Source: Strigops habroptila (lineage: Eukaryota; Chordata; Aves; Psittaciformes; Psittacidae). From it: a DNA stretch of 64,000 nt. This document shows, one piece after another, positions 1-9,810 of this stretch (within the stretch, counting starts at the first letter, position 1; each line of letters opens with the position of its first letter). Where the stretch lies: the NCBI RefSeq assembly GCF_004027225.2, contig NC_044289.2, forward strand, positions 5,755,761-5,819,760. Reading direction: 5' to 3'. The position numbers were made by a program, and so were the translations under genes. The notes below the pieces were generated by a model that did no database searches, was not told the DNA's origin, and saw only the letters and a list, made by a program, of their open reading frames with translations.

Positions 1-440
1 GCACTAAAACTTGTTGAAGACTTGTGTTTGTGCACCTTACTAATTGCTTACTACTTGTGTTCTGCAAGGTACTGCTTTTGACAGTCTGAAATGATGAAAG
101 CTGCTACCATGGAAGAAAGAAAAATCCTGAATTTACTGTGGCACTGAAACAACTTGTATCTGTATGAAGACTAAAATAATACCACTGTCTTCAGTCAGCA
201 ATAGAAATTAAGTACTTTTAAAAAGGCTTAATTTACCCAAGAAGTATTTCTTCTTGCTGACAATGGCTGTCAGCACCTGCCCAGTGACAGCAGTTAACTA
301 TAAATGTAAACCAGTTATTTGTTTTGGAAAACAGAGAAAATAACCACATTTCCTATGACTGCTGATCTGTTGCGGTCTATACTTGCAGTTAAACTGTACA
401 GTCTAGTGTATTTACAATAAATGTTACATACAGTGAACCT
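1..440 (+). other. PRELID3B: Probable 3' UTR end of the upstream gene (PRELID3B by synteny)
   Basis: No coding sequence is seen here. A canonical AATAAA lies at 416-421 on the plus strand and would place a poly(A) site near 440. In human 20q13.32 the gene next to ATP5F1E on this side and in this orientation is PRELID3B (SLMO2), a mitochondrial intermembrane-space phospholipid transfer protein. The assignment rests on gene order only, because no PRELID3B codons are in the window. Confidence 0.4.
416..421 (+). terminator. Poly(A) signal AATAAA
   Basis: Canonical hexamer on the plus strand, about 20-25 bases before the expected cleavage point. It probably ends the transcript entering from the left edge of the window. 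Confidence 0.4.
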
Positions 441-2273
441 CAGCACCCAGTGTCTTGTAACTACAACCTTCCAAAGCCCTGTGGCACAGACAGTTCAAAG
501 GAAAGATCAGCATCCTGCTAAGGTTCATGTTTATAGAAAAACTGAAGAGTTCTGATAAAGAGAGCTTGTGTGAAAGCACCGAGTGGTTTTAGAATCCTGC
601 TGTTTCTCAAAAGATGTTCTTTCATTTGCACAAGACATGCCAGTTTCTTTCTCAAGTAATTTGATAGCTTTGCTTTATATGTTGCCATAGAATTGACTTA
701 TTCTAAAAGTGAGGGTACATGTTACAACTAAGCTTAACTAATTGCTTACCGTCAACGAAAGGGAACAGTCCTGTGCCTGCCTGCCTGCATCCTTGGTCCT
801 GGCTGTGCCGTTCTACTTCTTCCCCTGCACTGAAGGTAGTGGTCTTCACACCCCTTGTTGAGCCAAAAAATGAACAGGAGAAGTGATATCATCTTTAGGC
901 AGCCAGGAGCGAGGTGAGATGCACTGAAAGAGGAGAAATGGAGAATCTCCTTATCTATAAGAAGCTATCAGGTGGGCTGAAATTATGTTTTCACTGCAGT
1001 GTGTATTACAGTAATTTCATATTGCATCTACCAGAACGAGTGTTTACAGCATCGAATAATGTATGCTATTAAACAGTAAAAATTACAGTTCTGTAAAACA
1101 GTAACACTGGTAAGTTAAAGTCTTTCTTCTCAGACACATATATATCAAGGTCAGCACAAGGTGGCTTTTTTTTACATTTCCTTGTTCTCTAGAAAAGTTT
1201 GACAGTCCTTTAATCAAAAAGTTTAAAAACTGAACTAGATTATATATTATCAAACTGAATATATCAGCCAGAATATAATTAACAACATATGTAGTAAATA
1301 TTTTCTTAAATCATGTACCCAATCCTTTTGACATCAAATTAAATTAAATCAAACAATTGCCCCTGCTGTGAATTTTAATATTCCTAGAGCCTGTTCAACT
1401 TTGTGGGCACCCTGGTAAGGAATCTGTTTTATATTATGACATGTAGCATTGTTTGGATGAGTTCTTCTTAATAGTGTTTTGGGGACTAAGTAGATACTAT
1501 TTACCTGTGAGATAACTGCGCTGGTTTATCTAGATTTAAACTCATTTACATATAGCAGCTGCAGCACAATCTAGTAGGCATGTTGTGAAATTGGGAGTAA
1601 GGAAGTGTGTATCAGAACCCATGCTTGGAATTTCTTTATATTTTATAGTTGTGTCATACTCTGAATGGTCTCACTGAAGTACTAGGAGCATGTAGCCTGA
1701 TGCTCTGTACAGTTTTATTTTCTCTATAATCGCCAGGTTTGAGAGACATTTCAGCAAGCTGTGCCATTTCCTTGCTTTTCCTGTGAAAGAACAAAGCAGG
1801 GTGCTACTGCACAGGTGATATTTTTCCCTATCTGCAGACTGAGATGCAATAATGGCACTTATTTACCAAGGTTCCTAAGTCTCCCTTGTCTTTCAAAGAA
1901 GCATAAGCACCTGTGAGACTTAAAGATTTCTGAAAACAGGCTCCAGCTGTAGGTGTCACTTTGGGGGGGGGGGGGGAGGTGGTGTGTTAAAACCTTTATT
2001 TAATATTATCATCAGCTGTGGACAATGTTTTACATTATTATGCTATTTTGTCAGAACAACATTCATAAAGTAACATAGCTAACAAAAGTTACTAAACACA
2101 TTAAAACAGGACATAATGCACAAGATTCTTGAAACTTGAGCCTACCTGAATTCTGCTCTGCAGATCCTGGGTCCCTCTGGGGAGTGTTTTATGCCAGGTT
2201 TTGTAGAATGGACAGCTGGGAACTTGGATGACACTGCGAAATTATTTTTACTTTGAATCCAGATGTCCAAAAG
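441..2273. other. Intergenic stretch, no gene seen
   Basis: AT-rich unique-looking DNA with no ORF or splice-flanked coding block that I can support. It contains a run of 14 G at 1963-1976. A minus-strand AATAAA (TTTATT at 1995-2000 on plus) could serve the candidate minus-strand exon at 2274-2325. Confidence 0.5.
1963..1976. repeat. G14 homopolymer run
   Basis: Fourteen consecutive G on the plus strand, followed by A and GGTGG. A second, similar run is in NELFCD intron 8. Such runs are prone to length errors in assembly and can form G-quadruplexes. Confidence 0.9.
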
Positions 2274-2325
2274 TTAGAAATTAATGTCTTCATCTGCTTC
2301 ATCAATGAACCTTCGAAATGTTGTC
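2274..2325 (-). CDS. Candidate terminal exon of an unidentified minus-strand gene
   Basis: On the minus strand a good acceptor (TTTCTTATTACAG) is followed by an open frame reading TTFRRFIDEADEDINF and then a TAA stop at 2274-2276. The frame needs two bases from the previous exon. About 290 bases upstream a donor-like site (ATACAG followed by GTCAGT, exon end at 2619) closes a frame ending KIY plus AG, which is the phase required. A minus-strand poly(A) signal lies near 1995-2000. The acidic tail with a terminal Phe looks like a real C-terminus, but I do not recognise the protein and such patterns can arise by chance. Possible upstream parts are the minus-strand donors at the ATP5F1E promoter (7381 and 7508). 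Confidence 0.2.
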
Positions 2326-2699
2326 CTGTAATAAGAAACATCACAGAACTGCAACTTTATCTTAAGATGAGAGCTAATTTCAGAGTATGTTTTCTGCTTG
2401 TGGTCTGTGCAGAGTGCTGTACTTAGACAAGAGGAGATTTAATAGGAGATGACCCGTATTGTCATCAGCATGGCATGATTTCCAGTAGCTGTGGAACAGA
2501 TTAGGGTCATCAGCAGAAAGAACCGCAGAGCTTTACCAGCACAGCCCAATATGGCTTACACAGGCAGAGAAAGGAGATAAATCCACAGCTACCAAAGGTA
2601 GGAAGCATTACTACTGACCTGTATATTTTATACAATAGTGACTGTAATTCCATATTTCTTGACAATGTTGTTTCATAGGAAAATGGGCAATAACTTTGC

Positions 2700-4530
2700 A
2701 CATTTTAAATTAAGGCAGAAGAAACACAGGGAAGAGATGATGGAATTTACAGTCTGTTGGAAATCATGTTGATGCTGGCTTTTTATTCTATTGTAATATA
2801 CCTTTTGTATACTTAGTTGTTCTCTGTACAATGCACTTGAGAAACTTAAGACTGAAGTCAGTAACAAAATTATAGTGTTAGCAAGGGATTTTTTTAAGGG
2901 GTTCATTACTTATTTTCATTGTTTAAAGAATACAGGGCAGTAAGCAAACTTGTTCCATCACAAATTATACATGTTAAGAAAAATTAATTTCTTTCAACTT
3001 TTGATCTATAAACTTGATAGAATTACAATCATGTTGCATGAGCTCTAAAATTACAGATGCATTATGAACCAATATTAAGTGTATTCAGGAATTTGGGGTC
3101 CCATCATTGGTACATAAGCAGCTTTTTTTTTCAGCCTGGTAATTTTTGCGTTATGCTAAATCCCCATAGTTTTAATACGTGCATACGAAGACATCATTTC
3201 TGTCAACTTCAGTCTATGTTCAGCAGACACCTGCTTCGGTTAAGAGGTGACCTCAGTGGGAGTTCCACCCATGGTGATTATGTTAAATCCATTATATATG
3301 CATCTGGACATCAGTTGTGTAATAACATGGGCAAAGCCTGGGTGCATTCACCTAAGAAGCTGCAGCCTCCTGTATCTTTCAAGTGTATCTTTCACTTTCT
3401 TGGTCCATAAAATACTGTTGTAATGACTCTCTGAAAAACTTTTATGTGCATTGCTGTGCCTGCGTCTGGAAAGGCCACAGCAGGTTTCAACTACTCTGCT
3501 CCACAGCACAGTCTCGAGACGAGAGAAGGCAGCTGTAGGATGAGCCTCTTGATCTACTCATACTATAATTAGATGCACCTTTATGAGGTGAAATATAAGC
3601 TGTTCTGTTCCCTTTTTATTTAGATGTCTGCCTTCTATCAGAACCTCTCTTGAGGATATTTTTATTAAATCATTCAAACCACAAATAAAAAAAATCTGTT
3701 ATTACAGTACAGGTTTTATGTCCAGAGGTACAAAATACAAGTAATAACATAAGACCTCTTCTTCTCTGAAAAACAAGTAGAATTGATATTGCTGAAATGT
3801 ATATTTTGTAGTCAGAGAATCAGTTTAGCACACTGCTAGCTTCCCAAAAGACATCTTGCACATGCTGCAGAGAAAAATAGTTTTGTTTGCAATTTTTGTT
3901 AGAATCATCAGGAAGAGCCACGTTTTTAGTTAGATGTTACGAATCAGAAGGAAATCATCTCTCATACCTTTACAGCTAGAGGCCCAGTTTGACTTGTTGC
4001 CATTTAAAACTGCATATTTTTTTTAAATCTCTCCCCGTAACCAGGAAGCAGCCTGGTAGCTGAATATCCTACAGGATCTGGAAAAAACCCAATGCTGGTT
4101 TAATTTCCATTCTATTACATAACTATTATTTTATTCCAGACCTTCAGGACAGGGAGATGACATGTGACAGAAAGGTATTCTTTGTCAGGCTATCATAGAT
4201 GCTAAACTCTGGTTGCTCAAAGAGAGACATGCCAGGACAGAATGTCTGCTACTGTATGTATGATTCTGTACTTGTACTTCTGTACTGATCCTCTGAGAAG
4301 GAGCAGTATTCTAAATAAGTCTGGGAGCTCTTATTACTAGAGAGTTTCTGCACCAAAAGAGAAACCACAAAGAGACCTAAAGATGAAGACTGTATGCTTA
4401 GTTATTTTCAAAAGTAGTATTATTTAGATTCATTATGTCTTTTTGGCTTGTTTTGGCATGTTCTTAGAGATCTTTAGTTTAAAATACTTCTGATTTAACA
4501 CCAGTCATTTTATGGATTTATTTGGCTTTT
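2700..4530. other. Intergenic stretch, no gene supported
   Basis: AT-rich DNA. A 117-codon open frame on the plus strand (3057-3410) has no recognisable motif or splice support, and I treat it as chance. No repeat family was recognised. Confidence 0.4.
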
Positions 4531-5385
4531 CAGTGTCATCTCTTCAATCTACCCGGACCTACTTGGTCTCAATTTTTTGGCCTCCCTGGACCCCTCCAGT
4601 GTCAAGACTTCAGCCTCCTTGGAACTCTTTAAAATCCCCTTTTCAGATTCTTTGGATTTATCCAGTCTGAGCTCTTCATCCTCTGCAGACTTCTCCAGTA
4701 TCACTTCTTCATCTTCTCTGGACCTTTCAAGTCTCACATCTTCAGCCTCTTCAGACTTCTCCAGTACCTCCTCTTCAGTCTCCTTAGAGCTCTCTAGTCT
4801 CACCTCTTCAGATTCCTGGGAACACTCCAGTTTCACCTCTTCGATTTCACCGGACCTATCAAGTCTCACTTCATCAGGCTCTCTGGATCTCTCTGGTGAC
4901 AGTTCTTTAGCCTCCTTAGACCTCTCAAGTCTCACCTCTTCACCCTCCCTCGACTTCTCCAGTCCTGCTTCTTCACCCTCTCTAGACCTTTCCAGTGCCA
5001 CTTCTTCATCCTCCCCAGATATTTCCAGTCACAACTCCTCAGCTTCCTTGGACTCCTGTACAATCCCTCCACCCTCACTAGGTGTCTCAGAGCACACCTC
5101 TTCAAGCTCTTCAGACTCACTAGATCTCACCAATTTTAACTATTTCATGTTTCAAGGCTCCTCTGAATTATCTTCATCAACCTCTGAGGATGTTTCTAAT
5201 CTCATTCCTACATCCTTTCTGGATGTCTCCAATCTCACCTTTCAGGATGCTTCTTCCCTCACTTCGTCGGTTTCTTTGGACATTTCTAATCTCACATCTT
5301 TAGTTCCCCCAGACCTATCCACTCTCACGTTTCTGGATGTTGCTAATTGCACCGCTTCAGCTTCTCTTGATCTCTGCATCTAACC
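4531..5385 (+). CDS. Serine-rich 11-residue-repeat protein, uncharacterised
   Basis: The plus frame is open from 4499 to a TAA at about 5383-5385 and encodes tandem 11-mers close to SLDLSSLTSSA. There is no ATG in the open stretch. A pyrimidine-rich AG (ggcttttcag, ending at 4533) could be a splice acceptor, so this may be a 3' exon whose 5' part I cannot locate. The product would be very Ser/Thr-rich with regularly spaced Asp. Its last third carries N-glycosylation sequons (NLT twice, NCT; NSS further upstream), so a secreted mucin-like stalk is one reading. After the stop the repeat continues in another frame for about 20 codons, so the gene could be decaying. No homologue was recognised, and human has no gene between PRELID3B and ATP5F1E. 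The opposite strand is also partly open. Confidence 0.3.
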
Positions 5386-5450
5386 CTCTTGACATGTCCC
5401 TTCTCACTGCAACCTCCCTGTGTCTTTCTGAACTTCCCTCCATTACGCGC
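4531..5450. repeat. 33-bp tandem repeat array, about 26 units, kept in frame
   Basis: A degenerate unit of 33 bp recurs. The AGT core is seen at 4598, 4664, 4697, 4730, 4763, 4796, 4829 and 4862, always 33 or 66 bases apart. Later units drift, but the length differences I checked are multiples of three: 57 bases between the cores at 5231 and 5288, then 33 to 5321. Most unit-to-unit differences fall at third codon positions of the plus frame. The array decays after about 5390 with a shift of frame. This is a coding-type minisatellite rather than a simple satellite. Confidence 0.8.
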
Positions 5451-6044
5451 TCTTTCCTAAATTCTGTCTCTCAAAGTTCTTACCTGGGGAAAGTTTAGGG
5501 CTTTACAAATATATCCTAGCATCTAAACAGAACTGGGCATGAAAACAGGTCAAACAACTCTATAATGGTGCCTTGTTCACAGCTGCATAAACATCAAAAT
5601 GTATTCTGGAATTTTTGTACAGCACAATTTCTGTCACTAATTTCACTTCCATTCTGCCTCAGCATGGTACCTCTCCCAGAGGTTTAATGTTTTTAATTCA
5701 TGCTGAATTTTCATCTGTCGAGACCAAGAAATAGTGAATAGAGCTACATGTGCAAACAATTGTATCCAAGTTGTATGTCTCCCATTACAGATTTAAATCT
5801 GAGTGCATTGCAGAGAATTGCAGGCAGAGGCATTTCACATGGAGGTACTGAGAAAGATGTGGTGGGAAAAGAAAATGGGGGGAAAAGAGCAGGTGAGACA
5901 AGGAGTAGGGAGAGGAACCAGAGAACGGGCAGGAACAGAGGGATGCATAGCTGGAAGAAAGGTGTCCAACTCTGCTAGCATAACTTTTTTCTGTCAAGGT
6001 ATATTTGTGGCCTGGGCTGCCCATGAGGCTTAAAATAATCTTAC
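5451..6044. other. Spacer between the repeat array and a CR1 fragment
   Basis: No gene supported. On the minus strand CAG followed by GTAAGA at about 5482-5492 is a perfect consensus donor, but no exon leading into it was recognised. 5860-5970 is purine-rich on the plus strand. Confidence 0.4.
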
Positions 6045-6400
6045 TGATAACCTCAGAGCAGCCTTCCAGTATCTGAAGAGGGCCTACAAGGATGCTGGGG
6101 AGGGACTCTTCATTAGGGACTGTAGTGGTAGGACAAGGGGTAATGGCTTCAAACTTAAACAGGGGAAGTTTAGACTGGATATAAGGAAGTTCTTTACTGT
6201 GAGGGTGGTGAGGCACTGGAATGGGTTGCCCAAGGACATTGTGAATGCTGCATCCCTGGCAGTGTTCAAGGCCAGGTTGGACAGAGCCTTGGGTGACATG
6301 GTTTAGTGTGAGGTGTCCCTGCCCATGGCAGGGAGGTTGGAACGAGATGATCTTAAGGTCCTTTCCAACCCTAACTATTCTGTGATTCTATGATTCTATT
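6045..6400 (+). mobile_element. CR1 LINE 3' end
   Basis: This matches the conserved CR1 3' region. It has the block around 'cagagcagccttccagtat', the block around 'ccctggcagtgttcaaggcc', the 'gatgatcttaaggtcctttc' motif and a 3' end of ATTCTGTGATTCTATGATTCT type. CR1 elements are 5'-truncated non-LTR retrotransposons and end in such 8-bp repeats rather than poly(A). The 3' terminus is intact and the 5' part is missing, as usual. Confidence 0.93.
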
Positions 6401-6529
6401 CTACCTATCAAAACATCAGACATAAACATTAAAACAGCATGTGTCTCTAACATGCCCTTTAGCAATAAATGTAAGTAGTGCAGTTACTTGTGTTGTATCA
6501 AATGTGGAGCACTGTGATGAGTGGTGTTC

Positions 6530-6975
6530 CTTAGGAGTTGGTATTGGGACTGGTGCTCTGCCACCCAGAGGGACCTTGACAAGCTTGTGAGGTGGGAACC
6601 TCATGAAGTTCAACAAGGTTGAGTGCAAGGTCCTGCACCAGGGTCAGGGCAATCCCAAGCACAAATCCAGGCTGGGTGAAGAATGGATCGAGAGCAGCCC
6701 TGAGGAGAAGGACTTGGGGTGTAGGTTGATGAGAAGCCCAGCATGACCCATCAGTGTGCACTTGAGCCCAGAACCCCCCCGTGTGCTGGGCTGCACCCCC
6801 AGAGCATGAGCAGCGGGTCAGGGAGGGGATCCTGCCCCTCTGCTGCGTGAAGTGGAGACCCCCCCTGCAGTCCTGATCCGGCTCTGGGGCAACAGCACAA
6901 GAAGGACGTGGAGCTGCTGGAGCGAGCCCAGAGGAGGCCCCGGAGCTGCTGCGAGGGCTGGAGCATTTCAGGTGT
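6530..6975 (+). mobile_element. CR1 LINE internal fragment
   Basis: This resembles the end of the CR1 reverse-transcriptase ORF and the start of the 3' UTR. Recognisable blocks are 'aacctcatgaagttcaacaa', 'gcaaggtcctgcacc', 'gatcgagagcagccctga', 'ctgcccctctgctgc' and 'gcacaagaaggac'. It lacks the 3' terminal repeats and is a separate, more diverged copy than the one ending at 6400. Confidence 0.88.
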
Positions 6976-7379
6976 ATGCACAAATGACCTTAAATCCCAA
7001 GAAATCCCCTACAAAGGCATCATGTCTGACAGGACACACCTCTGAACACAGCACGGCTTAGCCACACACCGATCAGAACACCAAACTGAGGAAAGTCTGT
7101 TTATAACTTGTCTGCACATGCTTGCAAAACATTTTCTTCTTTAATCTTATCTAGAAAAAGCTAAGCCCTTCTGGCATAGAGGGGTAATCACTTTTCTAGC
7201 TGCAAAATTACTCACGTTTAACCACCTGCTTGGATTCTTAGCTTACAACTGTAATTCCAATTACTTAGGAATGAATTAATATGTAAGTAACATATAACTA
7301 GCCATTAGCCTCATAGAGGAGCCAGGCTTTAATTGCCGCTCTCCACTTAATTAACGTGCACTGTGTTTCTGGCGGATTA

Positions 7380-8040
7380 CCTGCTCTGAACCACGCAGAC
7401 CTCACACACCCGCACGCCTATGGACGGCCGCGGCAGGTCCCAGCTGGCCACGTCTGGAAGCGAAGCTGAGACCTTCCCCAACGGGGAAGAGCCCAGACCC
7501 TTCCTCACCAGCTCCGCACCCCGCCGGTGCGGTGCAGCGCGGCGCTGACCACGCACCCGTGCGGCCGGAGCACCGCCCGGCGGGGGGGCGGGCCGGGCCG
7601 GGGCGCTTCAGGACGGAGGGCGGGGAGTCCTGTGCCTTGTTCAGCCTTCTGATTGGCCGCTGCCGAGGAGGGGGCTTCTGATTGGAGAAGCGACTGAGTA
7701 GATGAGTAGTGCAGAAGCAATCTGACCATTGGTCAGATTCCCTGAGGTGCCTCGGATTCCGATTGGGGGAAGGATCATTCCTAGTTGTTGATTGGCTAGA
7801 GAGCGGCGCGGCGGCCTCTCCCTTTCCGGCGGACGCTGACCTTGCCCGGGAGCGCTGCCGCGGAGCCGCAGCCATGGTGGCGTACTGGCGGCAGGCCGGG
7901 CTCAGGTATCCGCCCCGCGGCCGCCGGGCTCCTTCCTGGCGGGGAGGGCTGGAGGGGCCGCGGCGGGGCGCTGGAGGTGGTGCGGGGGCTTCGGGGCGGG
8001 TTTGGTTCTCACCGTCGTTTTCTTTTACCTTTCTTTAGCT
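7380..8040. promoter_or_regulatory. ATP5F1E: CpG-island promoter of ATP5F1E
   Basis: A GC- and CpG-dense stretch within AT-rich flanks covers the 5' end, first exon and first intron of ATP5F1E. No TATA box is seen, as expected for a housekeeping gene. Minus-strand donor-like sites inside it (exon ends at 7381 and 7508) suggest it might also fire leftward. Confidence 0.75.
7652..7795 (-). promoter_or_regulatory. Cluster of five CCAAT boxes (NF-Y sites)
   Basis: ATTGG, that is CCAAT on the minus strand, occurs at 7652, 7681, 7728, 7762 and 7791. That is five copies in 144 bp with spacings of 29, 47, 34 and 29. The copy at 7728 lies in a CCATTGG context. All are 80-220 bases upstream of the ATP5F1E start codon, where NF-Y boxes usually sit. 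Inverted orientation of CCAAT is common in TATA-less and bidirectional promoters. Confidence 0.75.
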
Positions 8041-8162
8041 ACATCCGGTTTTCCCAGATCTGCGCCCAGGTGGTCAGGGCGGCGATGAAGCCCCAGTACA
8101 AGGCGGAGGCAGAGAGGGCGGCAATGGCCACGGTGAAAACCGTGAAGCCCAAGAAGGAGTAA
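7874..8162 (+). CDS. ATP5F1E: ATP synthase F1 subunit epsilon, mitochondrial
   Basis: This is the smallest subunit of the F1 central stalk of mitochondrial ATP synthase, which sits at the foot of the gamma/delta rotor in the matrix. Coding exons are 7874-7905 and 8039-8162 (32 + 124 = 156 bases), giving 51 residues, the same length as human. The protein starts MVAYWRQAGLSYIRFSQIC, nearly identical to the human N-terminus, and ends in a Lys-rich tail finishing KPKKE. There is no cleavable presequence, as is usual for this subunit. The ATG has the context GCAGCCATGG. The intron donor is CAG then GTATCC and the acceptor TTCTTTAG. A second intron (8166-8760) begins three bases after the stop, and the last exon (8761 to about 8905) is wholly 3' UTR with AATAAA at 8883-8888. 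Human ATP5F1E also has a non-coding last exon. Confidence 0.97.
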
Positions 8163-8760
8163 GATGTAAGGCGGTTGAGCTGGGTGCTGCAGCGCAGCTC
8201 CTGCGCAGCGGTGCGGGTGTGCCAGCGTGGGCTGCGGTAGCGGCGTGGGTCGTCTCATGCTGTACGTGGAAGATCAGCTCTGATCTTCCTGCATGGGCTG
8301 GCTGGCTTAGCGCTAACGTGTGCGGGTGTCTGCAGCCGGATTATGTGTGGGAGAGGAAACTATTTCGTCTCGTTAGCTCAGTAAAGCGAGATGTTCTGTT
8401 TACCAGCCCCTGCTGTGAACGGTTTTGGTTTGGTCAAAGTCATTAGAGAATTGACACAACTGCTGGGTTTCTGTAGTGACACTCAGAGGTTTCCTGTCGC
8501 TTCACTAAGCCAACAGCAGCCTCTGAACTGCTGCTTCCCCTAACCAGCAGACTTATTTGTATAAGGGTTATCTGCTACATGTGAAAGATAGATGCTTTGT
8601 GACACTGCATACATCATGAGCAGCTGAAATCTCTTTTAAGTAGAACAGCTTCCATTATTCTTGGTCTGAGATTAAACGTTACTACCTTTTGTAAATTTGT
8701 AAATTTTGTAAATATTACATCTTCTTGAATGTAATAACTTGTATTTTAAATCTCTCGTAG

Positions 8761-8905
8761 GAACTGATCTGTGGTGAATACTCCAGCACCAAACGGCAAA
8801 GCTGTGGGCAAGCTCATGATTCTGCACTATGATGTCATTACATTAACTGTAAAACTTGCCTCTGTATACACATCAGCATGCTAATAAATGTAATGTCTGT
8901 TAAAA
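8761..8905 (+). other. ATP5F1E: Non-coding last exon (3' UTR) of ATP5F1E
   Basis: It follows the acceptor ctctcgtag at 8760 and contains the poly(A) signal AATAAA at 8883-8888. The preceding donor is GAT then GTAAGG, with the exon ending at 8165. The end at about 8905 is inferred from the signal. Confidence 0.75.
8883..8888 (+). terminator. ATP5F1E: Poly(A) signal AATAAA of ATP5F1E
   Basis: Canonical hexamer at the end of the non-coding last exon. Confidence 0.8.
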
Positions 8906-9371
8906 AAAATGCATGTGTGGGAAGTGGTGTTGCTCTTGAAACAAAGTGCTCCATTTTGCAGAGACATTCATCTTTCACTTGTGTTAAAATAGAAGGATGT
9001 TCTTATCACAGTCTGCTATTCACTAGCAACATATGTTTAAGGCACATCTCTTGTTGGGTTTCAGGGTAATATTTCAAGTACATAAATAAGAGATTTAATC
9101 CTTGTTTAAAACTTTTCTGCCTACTTCAATGATTAATCATAACTTCAGAAAACCTGTTCTTTGCTAAAACCTATGTCAACAGGGAATATAGGCATATAAT
9201 TTCAATAATTAAAAACACCTCTGTTGGTTCCCTGCTGGAAGTGGTATGTTGTTGGCTTTAAAATTCTCTGTCATCATCTTCCACTTGTGTGGTGTTTATC
9301 TTCCACTTGTGCTTAGAACAAAACAAACTTGGTGAAAATCAGTTTGCAGCCAAGAGTTATGGCTAAATCCT

Positions 9372-9810
9372 CAGCATGAGAAGGATGTGGAGCTGTTAGA
9401 GTGAGTCCAGAGGAGGTCATGGAGATGCTTCAAGGGCTGGAGCAGCTCTGCTCTGGAGCCAGGCTGAGAGAGCTGGGCTGGGGCAGCCTGGAGAAGAGAA
9501 GGCTCCTGAAGGGGAGACCTTAGAGCAGCTCCAGTGCCTAAAGGGGCTCCAGGAAACCTGGAGAGGGGCTTTGGACAAGGGCCTGTAGGGACAGGACAAG
9601 GGGGAATGGCTTTAACCTGCCAGAGGGGAGACTGAGATGAGCTCTGAGGAAGCAATTCTTCCCTGTAAGGGTGGTGAGGCCCTTGCACCTGTGACACTGC
9701 CCAGAGAAGCTGTGGCTGCCCCATCCCTGGCAGTGTTCAAGGCCAGGTTGGACACAGGGGCTTGGAGCAACCCGCTCTAGTGGAAGGTGTCCCTGCCCGT
9801 GGGACTGCTG
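9372..9810 (+). mobile_element. CR1 LINE 3' region fragment
   Basis: Recognisable CR1 blocks in order: 'catgagaaggatgtggagct', 'gagctgggctggggcagcct', 'ctccagtgcctaaagggg', 'gggacaggacaagggggaat' and 'ccctggcagtgttcaaggcc', ending near 'gaaggtgtccctgcccgtgg'. It lacks the last 60 or so bases and the terminal octamer repeats, so the 3' end has been lost or replaced. It lies between the convergent ATP5F1E and TUBB1. Confidence 0.9.

Noticed and set aside
3057-3410. 117-codon open frame on the plus strand
   Set aside because: No recognisable domain, mixed composition, no splice or poly(A) support, and an AT-rich setting where chance frames of this length occur.
5785-6299. Minus-strand frames of 143 and 71 codons
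   Set aside because: They run antisense through the CR1 3' end.
6531-6983. 150-codon minus-strand frame
   Set aside because: Antisense of a CR1 internal fragment.
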